Assembly (NCBI GenBank): GCA_026225435.1
Contig: JAMFST010001186.1
Coordinates: forward strand, 1 to 7,913
Length of the DNA stretch: 7,913 bases
Origin: Labilithrix luteola
GTDB lineage: Bacteria > Myxococcota_A > Polyangia > Polyangiales > Polyangiaceae
Direction: 5' to 3'
A model generated the notes under the pieces. It did not search any database and had not been told where the DNA came from. It saw only the letters and a program-made list of their open reading frames with translations. Position 1 is the stretch's first letter. The number at the start of each line of letters is the position of its first letter. Positions 6,501 to 7,913 of the stretch are shown piece after piece. The position numbers and the translations under genes are program-made.

Positions 6501-7464
6501 GGGGGGCGCCGGGTTCCGTCTGCCCCTTAGCAGGAGTCGGGCCGACCACCCCTCCCGCCCGGGACGACGCCCGCCGCTCCTCCAGCTCCTCGAGCGACTT
6601 GGGCCAATCCTTCCCCAGGAGCCGCGACATCGAGCGGTCCGCCAGCAGCTTGCCGCCGGTCTGGCAGGTGGCGCAGTAGTTCGCCTCGTTGGCGGCGTAG
6701 ACGATGCGCTGCACCTTGCTGCCACAGCGCGGACAGGGCTGCCCGTACTTGCCGTGGACCGCCATCTCCGGGCGGAAGGCGGTCACCTTCTCCGGGAAGG
6801 ACTTGGCCGCCTCCGCGCTGAAGCGCGCCGTCCACTCGCGCAGCGTCTCCTCGGTCGCCGCGTGCAGGCGCGCCATCTCCTCGTCGTCCATCTTCGACGT
6901 GATCTTCAGCGGCGACATCTGCGCGCGATGGAGGACCTCGTCGGAGTAGGCGTTGCCGATGCCGGAGAGGATGTGCGGATCAGTGAGCGCGCGCTTCAAC
7001 GTGCGCGACTCGCTGCGGAGCGCCGCGGCAAAATCGGCGAGCGTGGAGCCGAGCGGCTCGAGACCGCCGGGATCGAGCGCCGCGAGGTCGGCCTCGCCGC
7101 GCACGACGTGGATCGAGGCGCGCTTCTTCGAGCTCGCCTCGGTGAAGATCAACGTCGGCGCGTCCACCCAGTCGAAGGCGGCCAGACCGACCTTGCCCGG
7201 CACCGGCGCGTCCGGCTTGGCGAGCTTGAAGCGCCCCGAGATCATCAGGTGAATGACGAGGAAGTACTCGTCGGGGAACACCAGCACGATGCGCTTGCCG
7301 ATGCGCCGCGTGCCGACGAGCACCTTTCCTTCGAGCTCCGCGGGGCGCGGCTGCACGGTCCGCAGCACGAAGGGGCTCGCCAGCCGCACGCGGCGCAGCG
7401 CGTGGCCGCCGAAGACTCGCTCCAGCGCCTCGTTGTACGCCGTGATGTCCGGCAGCTCGGGCAC
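6445..7464 (-). CDS. Fpg/Nei family DNA glycosylase/AP lyase (MutM-like)
   Basis: This is a 339-residue base-excision repair enzyme; the family removes oxidised bases and nicks the abasic site by beta/delta elimination. The GTG start gives MPELPDITAY, so after Met removal Pro2 is the Schiff-base nucleophile and Glu3 the catalytic acid. Lys57 (RRIGKRIVLVF) matches the E. coli Fpg hairpin lysine. The helix-two-turn-helix is at ~155-178 (RTLKRALTDPHILSGIGNAY, then SDEVL). A zinc finger uses Cys244, 247, 264 and 267 (C-X2-C-X16-C-X2-C). Asn259 stands where E. coli Fpg has its finger arginine, and HLMISG replaces HLGMSG; from memory both are shared by a conserved Fpg-like subfamily, so substrate range may differ from 8-oxoguanine. 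Homologous sequence seems to end near residue 297 (LEELEERR); the last ~42 residues are low-complexity and run 56 bp into the next gene. The start is one base after the upstream gene's stop. Confidence 0.93.
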   Translation of the reverse strand: MPELPDITAYNEALERVFGGHALRRVRLASPFVLRTVQPRPAELEGKVLVGTRRIGKRIVLVFPDEYFLVIHLMISGRFKLAKPDAPVPGKVGLAAFDWVDAPTLIFTEASSKKRASIHVVRGEADLAALDPGGLEPLGSTLADFAAALRSESRTLKRALTDPHILSGIGNAYSDEVLHRAQMSPLKITSKMDDEEMARLHAATEETLREWTARFSAEAAKSFPEKVTAFRPEMAVHGKYGQPCPRCGSKVQRIVYAANEANYCATCQTGGKLLADRSMSRLLGKDWPKSLEELEERRASSRAGGVVGPTPAKGQTEPGAPHVHPRSRPAAGSPRSRRS

Positions 7465-7465
7465 G

Positions 7466-7913
7466 TCAGTGCGTCTTCGGGGCGACCGGGGGCGGCTGCG
7501 CCCTCTCCACCGACACCATCGGCGGCGCGCCGGAGTGGGACATGCTGGCGGCCGGCGCGAGCGGGCGCGGCGGAGGGGGCGAGCTGTCGGCCTGCGCGGC
7601 GTCTGCCGAGCCACCGAAGCCGGTGGCGAGGAAATGGAGCCCGGCGAAGATGGCCCCGCCGGTCAGCACGATGGCGACGAGCACCGCCGCCACGACGATC
7701 CCGGCACGCGGCGCGGGCGAGGCGACCGGCATCGCGCCCACCAGTGACCCCGGCGGACGCACCGACTGGATCAGCTCCGGATCGACGCGGATCTCGGCCA
7801 CCGACATCGGCAGGTCCGCGCCGGTCACCTTGTACACCTCGGCGCTCGGCGCCGAGCCGGTCATGGGCGGCGGCGGGGTGAAGACGACGTTCGGCTCGAG
7901 GTACGACGGCAGC
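7466..7913 (-). CDS. Single-pass membrane protein, C-terminal part, cut by the window edge
   Basis: The frame is open from the right edge to TGA at 7468-7466, giving about 149 visible residues. I do not recognise a family. The visible part has a soluble, probably cytoplasmic segment (TGSAPSAEVYKVTGADLPMS, VDPELIQSV), one hydrophobic helix (GIVVAAVLVAIVLTGGAIFA, then GLHFLA) and a ~50-residue Pro/Ala/Ser-rich C-terminal tail (SPPPPRPLAPAASMSHSGAP). An ATG at 7864 could start a 132-residue protein. It has no ribosome-binding site, though, and the frame stays open and coding-like beyond it (LPSYLEPNVVFTPPPP), so the real start is probably outside the window. One base separates its stop from the glycosylase start, so the two genes are almost certainly co-transcribed. 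A cytoplasmic sensor domain with a membrane anchor is one possibility, but nothing visible proves it. Confidence 0.7.
   Translation of the reverse strand, partial: LPSYLEPNVVFTPPPPMTGSAPSAEVYKVTGADLPMSVAEIRVDPELIQSVRPPGSLVGAMPVASPAPRAGIVVAAVLVAIVLTGGAIFAGLHFLATGFGGSADAAQADSSPPPPRPLAPAASMSHSGAPPMVSVERAQPPPVAPKTH

Noticed and set aside
4050..6530. 826-codon open frame on the plus strand, antisense to the AsmA-like and YihY genes
   Set aside because: The composition is Arg/Ala/His/Asp-rich with no domain, membrane or signal features. Long antisense frames are expected in high-GC DNA, and the minus-strand proteins have clear hydrophobic and family patterns.
6501..6725. N-terminal extension of the AsmA-like frame
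   Set aside because: It overlaps conserved glycosylase coding, including part of the zinc finger, and reads as low-complexity Arg/Ser/Pro.
6268..7881. 537-codon open frame on the plus strand, antisense to the glycosylase
   Set aside because: The opposite strand encodes a complete Fpg-like enzyme with catalytic and zinc-binding residues; this frame is an Arg/Ala/Gly-rich shadow.
1..7913. Search for tRNA, rRNA, CRISPR, insertion sequences, phage genes and attachment sites
   Set aside because: No cloverleaf, regularly spaced repeats, transposase or integrase motifs, or long terminal repeats were seen by eye.

Overview
The window is very GC-rich, with the strong G/C preference at third codon positions of a high-GC bacterium. 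Several traits point to Myxococcota, most likely the class Polyangia (Sorangium/Polyangium-like): an exported PEGA-like protein with two C-terminal membrane segments, a lipoprotein with Asp-Ala-Gly-rich linkers around a LamG fold, and a protein tail resembling the C-terminus of myxobacterial Ser/Thr kinases. This assignment is an inference from style; there is no rRNA or marker gene to confirm it.

Layout. Plus strand, 1-2318: an unclear fragment ending in TAA at 113-115; a short ORF (170-385) with a kinase-like tail; an exported PEGA-like membrane protein (388-1263); and a LamG-domain lipoprotein (1263-2318). The last three are packed tightly, with a 2-nt gap and then a TGATG stop/start overlap, so they look co-transcribed. 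Minus strand, 7913-2332, in transcription order: the 3' part of a single-pass membrane protein (7913-7466), an Fpg/Nei-family DNA glycosylase (7464-6445), a 667-aa AsmA/DUF748-like bitopic envelope protein (6500-4497), a YihY/BrkB-family membrane protein (4324-3401) and an EcsC-family protein (3261-2332). The first three minus-strand genes are adjacent or overlapping and probably form one unit. YihY and EcsC are preceded by 172-bp and 139-bp gaps that could hold their own promoters. The two strands converge stop-to-stop with 13 bp between them.

The plus-strand set looks like a sensing or surface-display module: a possible kinase end, an exported PEGA-like protein and a surface lipoprotein. 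The minus-strand set is mainly envelope proteins (AsmA-like, YihY, EcsC and a single-pass membrane protein) around one DNA-repair enzyme. No tRNA, rRNA, CRISPR array, insertion sequence or phage gene is visible. I found no clear new system. The best leads are the AsmA-like/YihY/EcsC envelope neighbourhood, the glycosylase's altered zinc finger and out-of-frame extended tail, and the broken-looking kinase tail.
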